This document shows positions 17,211 through 25,130 of a stretch of 61,537 nucleotides of DNA, in pieces (within the stretch, counting starts at the first letter, position 1; the number at the start of each line of letters is the position of its first letter). The DNA comes from Roseospira visakhapatnamensis (GTDB lineage: Bacteria > Pseudomonadota > Alphaproteobacteria > Rhodospirillales > Rhodospirillaceae), in NCBI RefSeq assembly GCF_014197915.1, contig NZ_JACIGK010000027.1, positions 1 through 61,537 on the forward strand, in the 5' to 3' direction. The notes below the pieces were generated by a model, which was not told where the DNA came from, searched no databases, and saw nothing but the letters and a program-made list of their open reading frames with translations. Both the position numbers and the translations under genes were made by a program.

Positions 17211-17708
17211 GATCCATGGCTGATGGGGAGAACGCATGGGCGTCGTCCTGGTCCGCGCGTTGGCCTGCCGCCCCGTCCTCCGTCCTGTCGGTCCCCAGGT
17301 CCGGTTCGCGCCGCCGTCCGTGTGATGGCACCCGGGCCGCGCTTTGCGGCGTCCGGTGACCGGCGCGGGGGTCGCCAGGCGGCTCCCCGGGAGTCGTCCG
17401 CGCCCCCGCCACTTCTGTCGCCCGTCCCCGGCCGTCCGTCTGGCACTCCTGAGGGTCCCTGACGGGGACCGATGGACTCCGGGGCCGACCCCCGTTCCAG
17501 CCGTTGACGTCGGTCACGCGTTTCGCGTGATGGATGGCGGTCGGGTGGTGTCCGCCAGTGAGGATGGTGGGCACAGCGGTCTTGACGGCGAAATGCAACC
17601 CAGTCGGACATCCCCTTTCTTGATCGTCTTGCACTTGCGAGTTACACAGGTCGAGGGCGATCATCGACATCACTGCACGCTGGACGTGCATATTTAGGGG
17701 AGGCGCCG
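17211..17708. other. intergenic region before the XRE regulator
   Basis: This 498-base stretch separates the caspase cluster from a helix-turn-helix gene. The first two thirds are very GC-rich and show no gene with family resemblance. The last 130 bases are relatively A+T-rich and probably carry the promoter of the regulator. No terminator hairpin with a T tract was recognised after base 17210. Confidence 0.5.
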
Positions 17709-18101
17709 TTGACCGAGGAACTGAGCCCGCGTCGAGTGCGTGGTCGTCGAGACATTGCCCTGGAACGCCACGTGGGACGAGAAATGCGGACCTTGCGGGA
17801 ACGACACGGGATTTCCCGCGAGGACATGGCGCGGCGCATGGGGCTCAGCAGCCATCAGTTGAAGAAACTGGAAGACGCCGCCGTCATCATTCCGGTGGCC
17901 CGGTTGCAGGTCGCGGCCGAGGTTCTGGGGGTGTCGGTGGGCGACTTCTTCCCGGACGAGACCCCGGAGGTGGCGCCCCAGGTGGACTCCTCGCCCATGG
18001 AGCACCCGCAGACACGCGACCTTATCGAGGCATACTATGCCGCGCCCACGAGCGTGCGGGCCTCCTTCTCGGCGCTGCTGACCAGCCTGGCGCGGCGCTG
18101 A
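17709..18101 (+). CDS. XRE-family helix-turn-helix regulator
   Basis: This protein has 130 residues starting at TTG 17709, with GGGGAGG ideally placed upstream (17697-17703). Residues 20-80 form a Cro/C1-type helix-turn-helix (REMRTLRERHGISREDMARRMGLSSHQLKKLED, here split by family convention into helices 1-3) followed by a fourth and fifth helix (LQVAAEVLGVSVGDFF). The last 45 residues form a helical tail, as in SinR-like or alphaproteobacterial XRE proteins. It is a cytoplasmic DNA-binding regulator. It is the first gene after the caspase-serpin cluster on the same strand, so regulation of that cluster is possible, but the 498-base gap argues for a separate transcript. Confidence 0.85.
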   Translation: MTEELSPRRVRGRRDIALERHVGREMRTLRERHGISREDMARRMGLSSHQLKKLEDAAVIIPVARLQVAAEVLGVSVGDFFPDETPEVAPQVDSSPMEHPQTRDLIEAYYAAPTSVRASFSALLTSLARR

Positions 18102-18134
18102 GCCCAGCCTCCGCGTCTATGGCCGGGGCGCCCA

Positions 18135-18626
18135 TCATGCCGAGCGCAGGTGGGCGCCGCAGGCGGCGCGGCCCCGTCTTTCCAGATAGCGCTGGTGGTA
18201 GTCCTCGGCGGGCCAGAAGGGTCCGGCGGGCTCAAGGATCGTGGCGATGGGGCGGCGGACGCGGCCCGACGCCGCCAGGGCCTGCCTGGAGGCGGCGGCC
18301 GCCTCGGCCTGCGCGGCGTCGTGGGTCTGGATCAGGCTGCGGTACTGGCTGCCGATGTCCGGCCCCTGGCGATCCACCTGGGTCGGGTCATGGCATGCCC
18401 AGAACACCGCGAGCAGGCCGTCATAGTCCACCACGGACGGGTCGTACTCGACGCGCACCACCTCGGCGTGCCCCGTGGTGCCGGTACAGACCATCTCGTA
18501 AGTGGGCTCGGGCCGGTGGCCGCCGGCGTAGCCGACGGTGGTGTCCACCACGCCGTCGGTGTTGCGGAAGGCCAACTCGACCCCCCAGAAGCAACCGGCG
18601 CCGAATGTGGCGAAGCGGGTGGTCAT
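18135..18626 (-). CDS. msrA: peptide methionine-S-sulfoxide reductase MsrA
   Basis: This 163-residue cytoplasmic protein reduces S-epimers of methionine sulfoxide in proteins, using thioredoxin. The signature GAGCFWGVE near the N-terminus carries the catalytic Cys. The [15 protein letters not shown] and [19 protein letters not shown] segments are diagnostic for MsrA. Length is typical for the short form, with no MsrB fusion. It is convergent with the XRE gene (33 bases between stops) and followed upstream by the DUF2237 gene on the same strand. Confidence 0.95.
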   Translation of the reverse strand: MTTRFATFGAGCFWGVELAFRNTDGVVDTTVGYAGGHRPEPTYEMVCTGTTGHAEVVRVEYDPSVVDYDGLLAVFWACHDPTQVDRQGPDIGSQYRSLIQTHDAAQAEAAAASRQALAASGRVRRPIATILEPAGPFWPAEDYHQRYLERRGRAACGAHLRSA

Positions 18627-18680
18627 GGGCGTGCTCCTCTGCGTGTCCGGGGCGCGCGGATCGGCGGGCTCCGGTCAGGG

Positions 18681-19061
18681 TCAGGCGACGGCGGCGTAGG
18701 CTTGCAGTTCGGCCAGATCCAGCACCTCAAGGGCGCGCTCGTGGGTGGCGTCCAGCACCACCGGCGGCGCCAGCCCGACCTCGAACGCCTCCAGCCAGCG
18801 CGAGGCGCACAGGCACCACCGGTCGCCCGGCTGCAAACCCGGGAAGCCGAACTCCGGGCGCGGTCGCAGCAGGTCGTTCCCGCAGCGTCGCGAGAACTCC
18901 AGGAACTCCAGCGTCATCACCGCGCACACGGTGTGCGAGCCGTGATCCTCGCGGCAGGTGTTGCACGATCCGTCGCGGAAGAATCCGGTCAACGGACGCA
19001 GGGAGCAGGGTTCCAGGGCCTGGCCCAGCACGTTGCGCGGGCTCGTCTGGGGGGTGTCCAT
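18681..19061 (-). CDS. DUF2237 family protein
   Basis: This small soluble protein has 126 residues and is rich in conserved Cys (CSLRP, CNTCREDHGSH, VCAVMT, CLCASRW). The segments NVLGQALEPCS, TGFFRDGSCNTCREDHGSHTVC and PGDRWCLCASRWLEA are the hallmark blocks of DUF2237, a widespread bacterial family without an assigned biochemical role. The cysteines suggest metal binding or redox activity. It is located 54 bases upstream of msrA on the same strand, so a shared transcript and an oxidative-stress link are plausible but not shown. Confidence 0.85.
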   Translation of the reverse strand: MDTPQTSPRNVLGQALEPCSLRPLTGFFRDGSCNTCREDHGSHTVCAVMTLEFLEFSRRCGNDLLRPRPEFGFPGLQPGDRWCLCASRWLEAFEVGLAPPVVLDATHERALEVLDLAELQAYAAVA

Positions 19062-19152
19062 GGACAGACGTCCTCCGCCGGATGAAGGGCCGATGCGGGG
19101 CCGATTCTTTGGAATGATGTTAAGAAGAGATGTAGCGGCGCGGTGACCGATG

Positions 19153-20289
19153 TCAATCCCCGGTGCCCGCCCCGGTCTCAGCCCCGCCGTCCGGCGATGT
19201 GCCGCCGTCCAGGGTCGCGGCCAACACCCGCTCCACCATGCCCTGACTCAGGTCGCGGGTGATGAACACCAGGCGCGAACGCCGGTCCTCGGCGCCGGTG
19301 ACCGGGTCCAAGGGCCAGCGGGGCAGCGCCGCCGGGGGATGGAACACGTGCTGGACGCCATGCAGGGCCAGGGGGTGGTCGAGCCCGCGCGCGGCGACGA
19401 TCCCCTTGATGCGCAGCAGGTCGGTGCCCCGCGAGGCGATCAACAGCTCCAGCCCCGACAGCAGCGCGTCCCAGTCCAAGGGGGTGGTCCAGGTCAGGCA
19501 GAAGGCGCGGATGCGGTCGTCATGGCGGTTGGCGTCTTGGTGGTGGTGTTCGTGATCGTGATGCTCATGGTCGTGATCGTGATCATTATCGTGGTGATCA
19601 TGCTCATGGGCCTGGGGGTCGGCCAGAGCCTCGTCGCGCAGCCAGCCGGCCACGTCCGGGTGCTTGTCCCCAGCCCGGAACAGGCCGCAGTTGAGCAGCC
19701 TCGCCGGATCAACACGCCCGTGGTCGGCGCGCAGGCGCGGAGCGCCCGGGTTCAGGCGTGCCAAGCGCTCTTCGAGGGCGGCCACCGCCTCGGCGGGGGC
19801 CAGGTCGGTCTTGCTGAGCACCAGACGATCGGCCACGGCCGCCTGTTTCACCGATTCCATCTGGCGGTCGAGGGTATCCGCCCCGGCCACCGCGTCGACC
19901 ACCGTGACCACGCCGTCCAGCCGGTAGTGGTTGGCGATCAGCGGATCGCTCATCAGGGTGTGCAGGATGGGCGCCGGGTCGGCGAGGCCCGTGGTCTCGA
20001 TCAGCAGGCGGCGGAACTCCGGGATCTCCTGGCGTACCCGCCTCAGGAACAGGTCGCGCAACGCCGTGACCATGTCGCCGCGCACCGAGCAGCACAGGCA
20101 GCCGGAGTTGAGCAGCACCACGTCCTCGCTGACATGGCGCACCAGCAGGTGGTCGATGGCCACGTCCCCGAACTCGTTGACCAGGACGGCGGCGTCGGCC
20201 AGGTCGGCATGCTCCAGCAGGTGGTTGAGCAGCGTCGTCTTGCCGCTGCCCAGGAAGCCGGTCAGCACGGTGACGGGCAGGGTGGTCAT
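19153..20289 (-). CDS. COG0523 (CobW/ZigA-like) GTPase metallochaperone
   Basis: This 378-residue protein is a G3E-family GTPase with P-loop GFLGSGKTTLLNH, the metal-binding CLCC motif (SGCLCCSVRG), and the NKxD-equivalent LSKTDLAPAE. A strongly His/Asp-rich stretch (about 220-250, alternating His with Asp, Asn and Glu) precedes the CobW C-terminal domain. These features fit the zinc-allocating subgroup (ZigA/YciC/ZagA) rather than the CobW cobalamin protein, as no cobalamin gene is near. Its start overlaps the hisI stop by 4 bases (ATGA). HisI is a zinc enzyme, so this GTPase may deliver zinc to it. No Zur site was identified by eye. Confidence 0.9.
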   Translation of the reverse strand: MTTLPVTVLTGFLGSGKTTLLNHLLEHADLADAAVLVNEFGDVAIDHLLVRHVSEDVVLLNSGCLCCSVRGDMVTALRDLFLRRVRQEIPEFRRLLIETTGLADPAPILHTLMSDPLIANHYRLDGVVTVVDAVAGADTLDRQMESVKQAAVADRLVLSKTDLAPAEAVAALEERLARLNPGAPRLRADHGRVDPARLLNCGLFRAGDKHPDVAGWLRDEALADPQAHEHDHHDNDHDHDHEHHDHEHHHQDANRHDDRIRAFCLTWTTPLDWDALLSGLELLIASRGTDLLRIKGIVAARGLDHPLALHGVQHVFHPPAALPRWPLDPVTGAEDRRSRLVFITRDLSQGMVERVLAATLDGGTSPDGGAETGAGTGD

Positions 20290-20708
20290 GACGAGGCGTC
20301 CTTGGGGCCGTACAGGGTCTCCGGGTCGGCCTCGGGCGCGGCGATCACCGTCAGGGCCGCGTCGGGCGTCTCGGCTTGCAGGTAGAAGCAGGATCGCCGC
20401 CCCGTATGACAGGCCACGCCCACCTGATCGACCAGCAGCAGCAAGGCGTCGCCGTCGCAGTCGAGCCGCAGGGCCTTCAGGGTCTGCACCTGCCCGGAGG
20501 TCTCGCCCTTGCGCCAGGGCCGCCCGCGCGAGCGCGAGAAGTAGCAGACCCGGCCGGTCCGCAGGGTCTCGTCCACCGTTTCACGCGTCATCCAGGCCAT
20601 CATCAGCACCTCGCCGGTGTCGTGCTGCTGGGCGATGGCCGGCACCAGGCCCTCGGCGGTGAAGCGGATGGCGTCGAGGGCGGGGGTGGCGGGGTCCACG
20701 TCGGTCAT
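20286..20708 (-). CDS. hisI: phosphoribosyl-AMP cyclohydrolase HisI
   Basis: This protein is 140 residues from the ATG at 20708; longer in-frame extensions are Arg/Pro-rich and lack a ribosome-binding site. It catalyses the third step of histidine synthesis, opening the adenine ring of phosphoribosyl-AMP. Diagnostic segments are GEVLMMAWMTRETV, YFSRSRGRPWRKGETSG and LRLDCDGDALLLLVDQ. The zinc ligands are all kept: Cys in LDCDGD plus the two in ACHTGRRSCF. It is the stand-alone bacterial form without a HisE fusion. No other his gene is nearby; instead it is translationally coupled to a COG0523 metallochaperone. It may therefore be a zinc-stress paralogue rather than the main hisI, which cannot be decided from this window. 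Confidence 0.93.
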   Translation of the reverse strand: MTDVDPATPALDAIRFTAEGLVPAIAQQHDTGEVLMMAWMTRETVDETLRTGRVCYFSRSRGRPWRKGETSGQVQTLKALRLDCDGDALLLLVDQVGVACHTGRRSCFYLQAETPDAALTVIAAPEADPETLYGPKDASS

Positions 20709-20917
20709 GATCCTGGGGTCCTTCGGAGCAGCGGGGCGGGCCTGGCGCGCGGGGCGCGGACCGCGACGGGGCGGTCGTTCCCACGGTCCGCGCCCCGGCT
20801 CGGCGTCACGGTCGTTGAGCCGGCCCGGGGCAGCGGCTACCCTGCACGCATGCACGGGGACGTCAAGGGCCACGGACCCGGCCTGAACCCGCGCGAAGGG
20901 AAGAGGGGGCGCTCGTC

Positions 20918-21871
20918 ATGGTCTCGTCGATCGAAACAATCGCGCACCTGCTGGCGCCCATGAAGCCGGAGACCTTCTTCGCCGACTACTTCGGCCGCAA
21001 GCCCTGCTACATCCCCGGGCCACCGCACAAGTTCCGGGGCACCATGACGTGGGATGTGCTCGGCGACCTGACCAGCATGACCGGCATCTGGTCGTCCGAA
21101 TCGCTGATGATGCTGTCCCACACCGAGAAGATTCCCGCGCAGGCGTACTGCGTGCCGGGCGTGGACCGGCGCCAGGCCAACAGCCTCAATCCCGACCCGG
21201 AGAAGGTGCTGGCCCTGCTGCGCCAGGGGGCCAGCCTGGTGCTGAACCGCCTGGAGACGCTGACGCCGCCGCTGCGGTCGGTCACGCGGGTGCTGGAGGA
21301 GGCGCTCAACGCCCAGACCCAGATCAATCTGTATTGCTCCTGGGAGAACAACAAGGCGTTTCGTCCCCATGAGGACACGCACGATGTCTTCGCGCTGCAT
21401 TGCGAGGGCGAGAAGGACTGGGTGATCTACGAGGGCAAGGCGGACCTTCCCATCAATCATCCCGATTACAAGCTGACGCGTGAGCAGCGCGAGGCCATCA
21501 AGGGCAAGCCCTTGATGCGGGTGACCATGACGCCGGGGGACGTGCTGTACATCCCGCGCGGTCAGCTCCACGACGCCCTGGCGCGCGAGGGCTGCGTTCA
21601 TCTGGCCTGCGGCACCAGCCGCATGCTGGGGATGGATCTGGTCACCCTGGTGTGGCGCATGGCCCTGGCCGACCCGCTGTTCCGCGCCGACGTGCCGGCC
21701 GCCGGCGACGAGCAGGCGGCGTTCCTGGAGCAGGTGGGTGAACGCCTGGCCCGCCTGATGACCAGCGCGCCCGTCCGCGAGGCGGTGGCCGAGTACCAGC
21801 ACGGCAACCGGGCCGTGCGGGGCGCGTATCGCTTCCCGGTCACGCCGGACGACATGGCCGCCGCGGAGTGA
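20918..21871 (+). CDS. JmjC/cupin-type 2-oxoglutarate Fe(II) oxygenase (RoxA/YcfD-like)
   Basis: This 317-residue soluble protein belongs to the Cupin_4/JmjC group, which includes ribosomal-protein hydroxylases such as YcfD (uL16) and human MINA/NO66. The start of the fold reads FFADYFGRKPCYIPG, a typical N-terminal YW/KPLxI-like motif. The iron ligands are His and Asp in PHEDTHDVFALH and the distal His in YIPRGQLHDA. A winged-helix-like C-terminal part follows. It is probably a protein hydroxylase, with substrate unproven. It is transcribed alone, divergent from hisI and convergent with the cystathionine lyase-like gene; a perfect inverted repeat separates the latter two. Confidence 0.8.
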   Translation: MVSSIETIAHLLAPMKPETFFADYFGRKPCYIPGPPHKFRGTMTWDVLGDLTSMTGIWSSESLMMLSHTEKIPAQAYCVPGVDRRQANSLNPDPEKVLALLRQGASLVLNRLETLTPPLRSVTRVLEEALNAQTQINLYCSWENNKAFRPHEDTHDVFALHCEGEKDWVIYEGKADLPINHPDYKLTREQREAIKGKPLMRVTMTPGDVLYIPRGQLHDALAREGCVHLACGTSRMLGMDLVTLVWRMALADPLFRADVPAAGDEQAAFLEQVGERLARLMTSAPVREAVAEYQHGNRAVRGAYRFPVTPDDMAAAE

Positions 21872-21873
21872 TA

Positions 21874-21908
21874 CCAGCGGCGGATGAGTGTGGCACATCC
21901 GCCGCTGG
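21874..21908. terminator. perfect hairpin between convergent oxygenase and lyase genes
   Basis: The arms CCAGCGGCGGATG (21874-21886) and its exact complement (21896-21908) flank a 9-base loop. The hairpin fills the gap between two convergent stop codons, so it can act in both directions. No T tract follows on either strand. Confidence 0.75.
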
Positions 21909-21910
21909 GA

Positions 21911-23128
21911 TTATGACGCGTCCCGCGCCGCCATGCGCGCGAAGCCCGCGTCCAGGTCGGCGATCAGGTCGGCCGGATCCTCCAGGCCCACGTGCAGGCG
22001 CAGCGACGGCCCGTCGTGCGTCCAGGGGGCGGCGGTGCGGGTGATCGACCGGGTGGTGTCGATCACCAGGCTTTCGTAGCCCCCCCAGCTGAAGCCCATG
22101 CGGAACAGCGCCAGGCCGTCCAGGAACGCGGCCATCGCGTCCGGCGACGGCCCCGGCCTCAGCAACACCCCGAACAGGCCGCAGGCGCCCGAGAAGTCGC
22201 GCCGCCACAGGGCGTGGCCGGGGTCCTCGGGCAACGCCGGGTGCAGCACGCGGGCCACCTCCGGCCGGCCTTGCAGCCAGCGGGCGACCGCCAGTCCGTT
22301 CGCCTGGTGCTGGCGCAGCCGCACCGCCAGCGTCCGCAGGCCCCGAAGGCCGAGATAGGCCTCCTCGGCGCCCACGGAATAGCCCAGTTGCACGGCCGTG
22401 GTCTTGACGCGCTCGAACAGGGCGCGGTCCCGCATGGTGACGGTGCCCAGCATGGCGTCGGAATGGCCGACGATGTATTTGGTCGCCGCCTGGATGGACA
22501 GGTCCACGCCGTGGTCGAAGGGCCGGAACAGGATCGGGCTGGCCCAGGTGTTGTCCAGCAGCACATGCGCGCCGCCGGCATGGGCGGCGGCGGCCAGGGC
22601 GGCCACGTCCTGGGTCTCGAAGGTCAGCGACCCCGGGCTCTCCAGGAACACCACGCGGGTGTTCGGGCGCATCAGCGCCGTGAGGCCCGGCCCGTCAATC
22701 TGGGGATCGTAGTACGTCGTTTTGATTCCCATATTGCAAAGCAATGTGTCGCACAGGCTCCGGCTCGGCCAGTACACGGAATCGGTCATGAGCATGTGGT
22801 CGCCGGCCTTGAGAAGGGCCATCAGCGCGCCGGTGACCGCCGCCATGCCCGAGCAGACCGACACGCACCAGTGGCCGCCTTCCAGCTCCGCGACGGTTTG
22901 GTCCAAGGATTGCGTAGTGGGGGTACCCATGCGGCCATAGTACACGGCGTCAAGCTTATGCGCCTGTTTGGCCGCCATATCGTCCACCGTCGGAAAGGTG
23001 ATTGTGGACACATGGTACACAGGCGGATTGACGGCCCCGTGATGGTCCGTCGGCCGATGGCCGGCATGAACAATGCGCGTGTCGCGCGCATGGGAAACGG
23101 CCTCCGGGCCGACGGTAGGGTCTGTCAT
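21911..23128 (-). CDS. metC: PLP-dependent cystathionine beta-lyase-like enzyme (MetC type)
   Basis: This protein is 405 residues from the ATG at 23128. It is a Cys/Met-metabolism PLP enzyme of the cystathionine gamma-synthase/beta-lyase superfamily. Evidence includes YYGRMGTPTTQSLDQ, the phosphate-binding CSGMAAVTGALMAL, DNTWASPILFRPFDHGVD and the Schiff-base Lys in SIQAATKYIVGHSDAML. The C-terminal substrate strand FRMGFSWGGYESLV is characteristic of MetC-type beta-lyases, which release homocysteine from cystathionine. Closely related C-S lyases and sulfhydrylases look alike, so exact specificity is uncertain. Nearby genes for SseA and CysK on the same strand make this a sulfur-amino-acid neighbourhood. 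Confidence 0.85.
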   Translation of the reverse strand: MTDPTVGPEAVSHARDTRIVHAGHRPTDHHGAVNPPVYHVSTITFPTVDDMAAKQAHKLDAVYYGRMGTPTTQSLDQTVAELEGGHWCVSVCSGMAAVTGALMALLKAGDHMLMTDSVYWPSRSLCDTLLCNMGIKTTYYDPQIDGPGLTALMRPNTRVVFLESPGSLTFETQDVAALAAAAHAGGAHVLLDNTWASPILFRPFDHGVDLSIQAATKYIVGHSDAMLGTVTMRDRALFERVKTTAVQLGYSVGAEEAYLGLRGLRTLAVRLRQHQANGLAVARWLQGRPEVARVLHPALPEDPGHALWRRDFSGACGLFGVLLRPGPSPDAMAAFLDGLALFRMGFSWGGYESLVIDTTRSITRTAAPWTHDGPSLRLHVGLEDPADLIADLDAGFARMAARDAS

Positions 23129-23706
23129 GGGGCGTGGGCTCCAGGTTTCGGGTCGGGCGTGATCGCGACGATCCCTCACCATCCTGGATCGCATGCGCCG
23201 ATGCAATGGGCCGCGACGGGCGGTCCGAGGGCCCGCCCCGGGGCAGACGCCGGGCGGATCCGGACGACGATCGGGGGTCCGGTCGCGCGGGGCTTCCGGG
23301 ATACACCCGAAGCCTTGCATCAATCGGATAGGAGATGCGCCAAAAGAACGATGGTGTAGGGGTTTTCACCGCCTTATTGAGCACGCCTTCAGTCTAAGGG
23401 GGGTCTCGAAGATCTCTCGTACCGCATATGGAACATTGTTTTCTTTATGCCAAAGGACAAGGCAACCCCTGGTATCACGCTCTTTTGCTAGTGTATCCTG
23501 GTACCCGATCGCCGTTTCTCGGACCTCTTGGAAGAGGGCCGTCTTTTCTCTGGACAGGGGTGCCTGCTCTTGATAATGTTGCGCTGCAAAATAGATGGAG
23601 TCGTGCGGCGCCCGTGGTCCAGCTTGTCCTGGGACGCTTTCTCGACCGTGAGAGCCGGTGGAAAGGTCCTCGAGTCTGTCTTGTCCCTGAACGGAGATCA
23701 CCCACG
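23129..23706. other. 578-base gap with a markedly A+T-richer half
   Basis: The first half (23129-23330) is GC-rich and forms the 5' region of the lyase gene. From about 23330 to 23640 the base composition drops sharply relative to the neighbours. Open frames of about 110 codons exist on both strands there, but none has a family resemblance or a convincing ribosome-binding site. It may hold the promoter and leader of the 94-residue gene at 23707 or a decayed insertion. Confidence 0.45.
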
Positions 23707-23991
23707 ATGAGCCATACGCCGACGTCCTACCACGCCTTCAACCTGTTCACCCTGACGATGGAAAGTCGCTATGGGGCGCGGTGGCGTGACAATGTGGCCC
23801 CCGAAACCATTGCCGCCATGGCCGACGAGATCGCGCTGGGCTTCGGTGCGGTGGCCGAAACGCCCACCAGCACCCAGTCCGGCGGCAGCGCTCCCACCGT
23901 GTGGCGTCTGCCGGACGGCTCGCATGTGCGCACCGGCCACTTCGGCCTGAAGATGGAGCTGGACGAGGAAGAGCAGCGCGCCGTCGGCTGA
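23707..23991 (+). CDS. 94-residue uncharacterised protein
   Basis: This protein is 94 residues from the ATG at 23707; an in-frame extension reaches far upstream, but its composition is unlike the gene. The protein is small, acidic and soluble, with no signal or membrane segment. N-terminal helix-type sequence (AFNLFTLTMESRYGARWRDNV) leads to an Ala-rich helix, a Ser/Thr/Gly linker and a short strand-loop-strand (VWRLPDGSHVRTGHFGLKMELDEEE by segments). I do not recognise the family. The sharp change of base composition at its start supports it as real coding sequence. It is followed by a strong inverted repeat that probably ends its transcript. Confidence 0.6.
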   Translation: MSHTPTSYHAFNLFTLTMESRYGARWRDNVAPETIAAMADEIALGFGAVAETPTSTQSGGSAPTVWRLPDGSHVRTGHFGLKMELDEEEQRAVG

Positions 23992-24088
23992 CGCCGCCGC
24001 GTCTTCGGGATCCCGTTCTTCGCCCGATGCTGGAGTGTGAGGACGGCCCGCCGACCCTGGTTCAGAGCCGACAGGTCGCCTCCGTCCC

Positions 24089-24136
24089 CCGAGACCGACA
24101 AGGCCCCCAAAAAAGGGGATCCCTTGTCGGTCTCGG
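24089..24136. terminator. 15-bp perfect inverted repeat between convergent genes
   Basis: The arm CCGAGACCGACAAGG (24089-24103) is matched exactly by 24122-24136. The loop contains CCCCC, six A and GGGG, so the stem can extend inward by four more pairs. It lies between the stops of the 94-residue gene (plus) and sseA (minus) and probably terminates transcription from both sides. It has no external T tract. Confidence 0.75.
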
Positions 24137-24161
24137 TGCGTTTGAGCCTCAGGGGCAATCC

Positions 24162-25040
24162 TCAGGCGTCCGGGGCCGATGTCACGGGCAGGTCCGGGCG
24201 ATCGCCCCACTCGGCCCAGGATCCGTCGTAGACGGCGACATCAAGCCGCCCGATCCTGGCGAAGGCCAGGGCCATGTAGCAGGCGGTCACCCCCGACCCG
24301 CACGACACGACCAGCGGCCGCCCCGGATCCACGCCGGCCTGGGTCAGCCGGTCCCGGATTTCCTCGTCTCCCGCCAGTTCGTTGTACGGCCCGGTCTGCA
24401 CCTCGCCGAACGGCAGGTTCAGCGCGCCCGGCATGTGACCGGCGCGAGCCACCGGGCGCGGCTCCGGCGCCTCGCCCCGGAAGCGGGCGGCGGCGCGCAC
24501 GTCCAGCACCTGCGCCGAGCTCGTGCGCAGATGCCGGACCACCGCCTCGGCATCGGCCAGCAGGGGCGCCTGAACCCGGGGCGTGAAGTGGCGCGGGGAC
24601 GGATGCGCCGGCCGGTCGTCCAGCGGGCGGCCCTCGGCCCGCCACTTGGGCAGGCCGCCGTCCAGCACCGACACCTCGGCGTGGCCGAACACCCGGAACA
24701 TCCACCACACCCGCGCCGCCGCGCAGGCGCCGCCCACATGGTCGTAGACCACCACGTGACAGCCGTCGCCCAGCCCCAGGTCGCGCGCGCGCGCCGAGAA
24801 CACGGCCTCCGACGGCATCATGTGGGGCAGCGCGGTGTCGGGATCGGCGATGGCGTCGATGTCGAAGAACACCGCGCCGGGGATGTGCTCGCGGGCATGG
24901 TCGGCGGCCGGGTCGGCGGGGTCGCCGGGCATGTAATGGCGGGCATCGACCACGCGCACGTCCGGCGCGGATAGGTGATCGGCCAGCCAGTCCGTGGTGA
25001 CCAGGACGCCGGGTTGGGAGACAGGCGGGGACGGGGGCAT
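24162..25040 (-). CDS. sseA: 3-mercaptopyruvate sulfurtransferase (two-domain rhodanese)
   Basis: This 292-residue protein consists of two tandem rhodanese domains. The N-terminal inactive domain (about 12-140) has VRVVDARHYMPG and HIPGAVFFDIDAI. The C-terminal domain (about 165-290) has the active-site loop CGSGVTA with Cys at about 245. The CGSGVT loop marks mercaptopyruvate sulfurtransferases, whereas thiosulfate sulfurtransferases have CRKGVT. It transfers sulfur from 3-mercaptopyruvate to thiols or cyanide and takes part in cysteine-derived sulfur handling. It lies 90 bases downstream of cysK on the same strand, consistent with a shared sulfur function. Confidence 0.92.
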   Translation of the reverse strand: MPPSPPVSQPGVLVTTDWLADHLSAPDVRVVDARHYMPGDPADPAADHAREHIPGAVFFDIDAIADPDTALPHMMPSEAVFSARARDLGLGDGCHVVVYDHVGGACAAARVWWMFRVFGHAEVSVLDGGLPKWRAEGRPLDDRPAHPSPRHFTPRVQAPLLADAEAVVRHLRTSSAQVLDVRAAARFRGEAPEPRPVARAGHMPGALNLPFGEVQTGPYNELAGDEEIRDRLTQAGVDPGRPLVVSCGSGVTACYMALAFARIGRLDVAVYDGSWAEWGDRPDLPVTSAPDA

Positions 25041-25130
25041 GAACGGGACTCTCCGGGTCGGAACCGAGTCTGGGATGGAGCGGGAACCGGGGGGACGACG
25101 CGGGCGGTGGCGCGGGTGTCGGCGAAAGAC

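Noticed and set aside
23129-23400. SAM-II riboswitch upstream of the MetC-like gene
   Set aside because: The conserved pseudoknot core of SAM-II was not visible on the minus strand.
23366-23701. 111-codon minus-strand frame upstream of the 94-residue gene
   Set aside because: Its composition is plausible, but I saw no start context or family similarity, and competing frames on the other strand are equally open. Left as a question in the findings.
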